A stretch of 5,714 nt of DNA from Clostridiales bacterium (lineage in GTDB: Bacteria; Bacillota; Clostridia; Lachnospirales; Lachnospiraceae), in contig JAJBVF010000421.1 of NCBI GenBank assembly GCA_020859965.1, positions 1 through 5,714 of the forward strand. Direction: 5' to 3'. The notes under the pieces are model-generated. The model was not told the DNA's origin. It did not search any database and was given only the letters and a program-made list of their open reading frames with translations. Position 1 is the stretch's first letter. The number at the start of each line of letters is the position of its first letter. Position numbers and translations under genes: made by a program. Shown one piece after another: positions 5,448 to 5,714 of the stretch.

Positions 5448-5493
5448 AAAAGCCAAGGGAAAAGAGAAACCCGCGGCCTCTCTTCCCTTGGCT
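5448..5493 (-). terminator. AGCCAAGGG-family hairpin A upstream of P1
   Basis: AGCCAAGGGAA plus AGAGA on one side (5451-5467, with a two-nt bulge) pairs with TCTCTTCCCTTGGCT (5479-5493), giving about 15 pairs around an 11-nt loop rich in G and C. On the minus strand it ends in four T residues (5451-5448). It would insulate P1 from transcription arriving from beyond the window. No minus-strand gene ends next to it inside the window. Confidence 0.65.
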
Positions 5494-5545
5494 CATATCT
5501 TAACTCTTAACTTTGGCTCTCTTAACCCCCTGAAATAATTAGAAT

Positions 5546-5629
5546 AGTAACTTGGTAACCTTATGGTAACCAAAAAAATTCAATAAATTCAACAAGATAA
5601 GTATAAAGTTACTAAGTTACTAAGTTACT
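5546..5629. repeat. Iteron-like GTAAC boxes in both orientations
   Basis: AAGTTACT is repeated three times without a gap at 5606-5613, 5614-5621 and 5622-5629. Its reverse complement AGTAACTT stands at 5546-5553, directly followed by the palindrome GGTAACC at 5554-5560 and again at 5565-5571, 11 bp apart. A further GAGTAACC closes the window at 5707-5714. The two groups face each other across about 35 bp of A/T-rich sequence. Such arrays are usual for initiator, repressor or partition protein binding. Confidence 0.7.
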
Positions 5630-5636
5630 ATAGTAT

Positions 5637-5679
<43 letters not shown>

Positions 5680-5714
5680 ATTTATCTATATATAGGCATT
5701 CTGACAGAGTAACC

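Larger units (their letters stand above)
5303..5463. repeat. Tandem imperfect duplication (about 87 bp) of a promoter and leader unit
   Basis: The unit at about 5303-5375 is repeated at about 5390-5463. On the plus strand both read CCTATTGTT[A/G]AGTTATATATA, then a diverged spacer, [T/C]GTCAAG, a T-rich stretch, and a GCCAA(A)GGGAAA end. The -10 and -35 boxes are both offset by exactly 87 bp. Spacers differ much more than promoter boxes and leader, which suggests an old duplication under selection or convergent reuse of a module. Confidence 0.75.

Noticed and set aside
5431..5496. A 22-codon minus-strand frame starting ATGAGCCAAGGG
   Set aside because: It consists of hairpin A itself, ends inside the -35 box of P1, and has no convincing ribosome binding site.

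Overview
The window reads as part of a phage or prophage (or another mobile element) from an anaerobic bacterium. Every credible gene lies on the minus strand, packed head to tail, most with AGGAGG-like ribosome binding sites. The recognisable functions (class III ribonucleotide reductase NrdD and its activase NrdG, a D12-class DNA adenine methyltransferase, a left-handed beta-helix repeat protein, several small Cys-rich or unknown proteins) are a typical phage accessory set. Class III reductase works only without oxygen, so the host must grow anaerobically. The host cannot be named from this sequence; the strong Shine-Dalgarno sites would suit an anaerobic Firmicute, but that is inference.

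Layout in the direction of transcription, from high to low coordinates. (i) 5714-5296 is non-coding: GTAAC/GTTAC boxes including three perfect tandem 8-bp copies, a 39-nt all-purine tract, a terminator-like hairpin, and two tandem copies of a near-consensus sigma-70 promoter (TTGAC[AG], 17 bp, TATATA) about 87 bp apart. The upstream promoter leads to a good ribosome binding site with no gene behind it. (ii) 5295-3526 holds four small genes of unknown function (97, 169, 107 and 84 aa), two of them Cys-rich. Three of the intervals in or before this block carry a hairpin with the conserved stem AGCCAAGGG/CCCTTGGCT, and two more intervals carry half or degenerate copies. (iii) A strong intrinsic terminator at 3467-3418 lies just before the GTG-started adenine methyltransferase gene (3404-2568). 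(iv) A 126-aa hexapeptide beta-helix protein (2516-2136) follows. (v) nrdG (2107-1604) overlaps nrdD (1638 to beyond the window edge) by 35 bp.

NrdG would use S-adenosylmethionine and a 4Fe-4S cluster to put a glycyl radical on NrdD, which then makes deoxynucleotides for DNA replication. The nrdD frame carries an in-frame TAA at 1242-1240. Homology to NrdD continues without shift on both sides of that codon, so the gene is inactivated, split into two coupled polypeptides, or mis-sequenced at one base.

I see no tRNA, rRNA, CRISPR array, transposase, integrase or structural phage gene. The most unusual material is the recurrent promoter/hairpin architecture around the small genes, the box-rich upstream region, and the interrupted nrdD.
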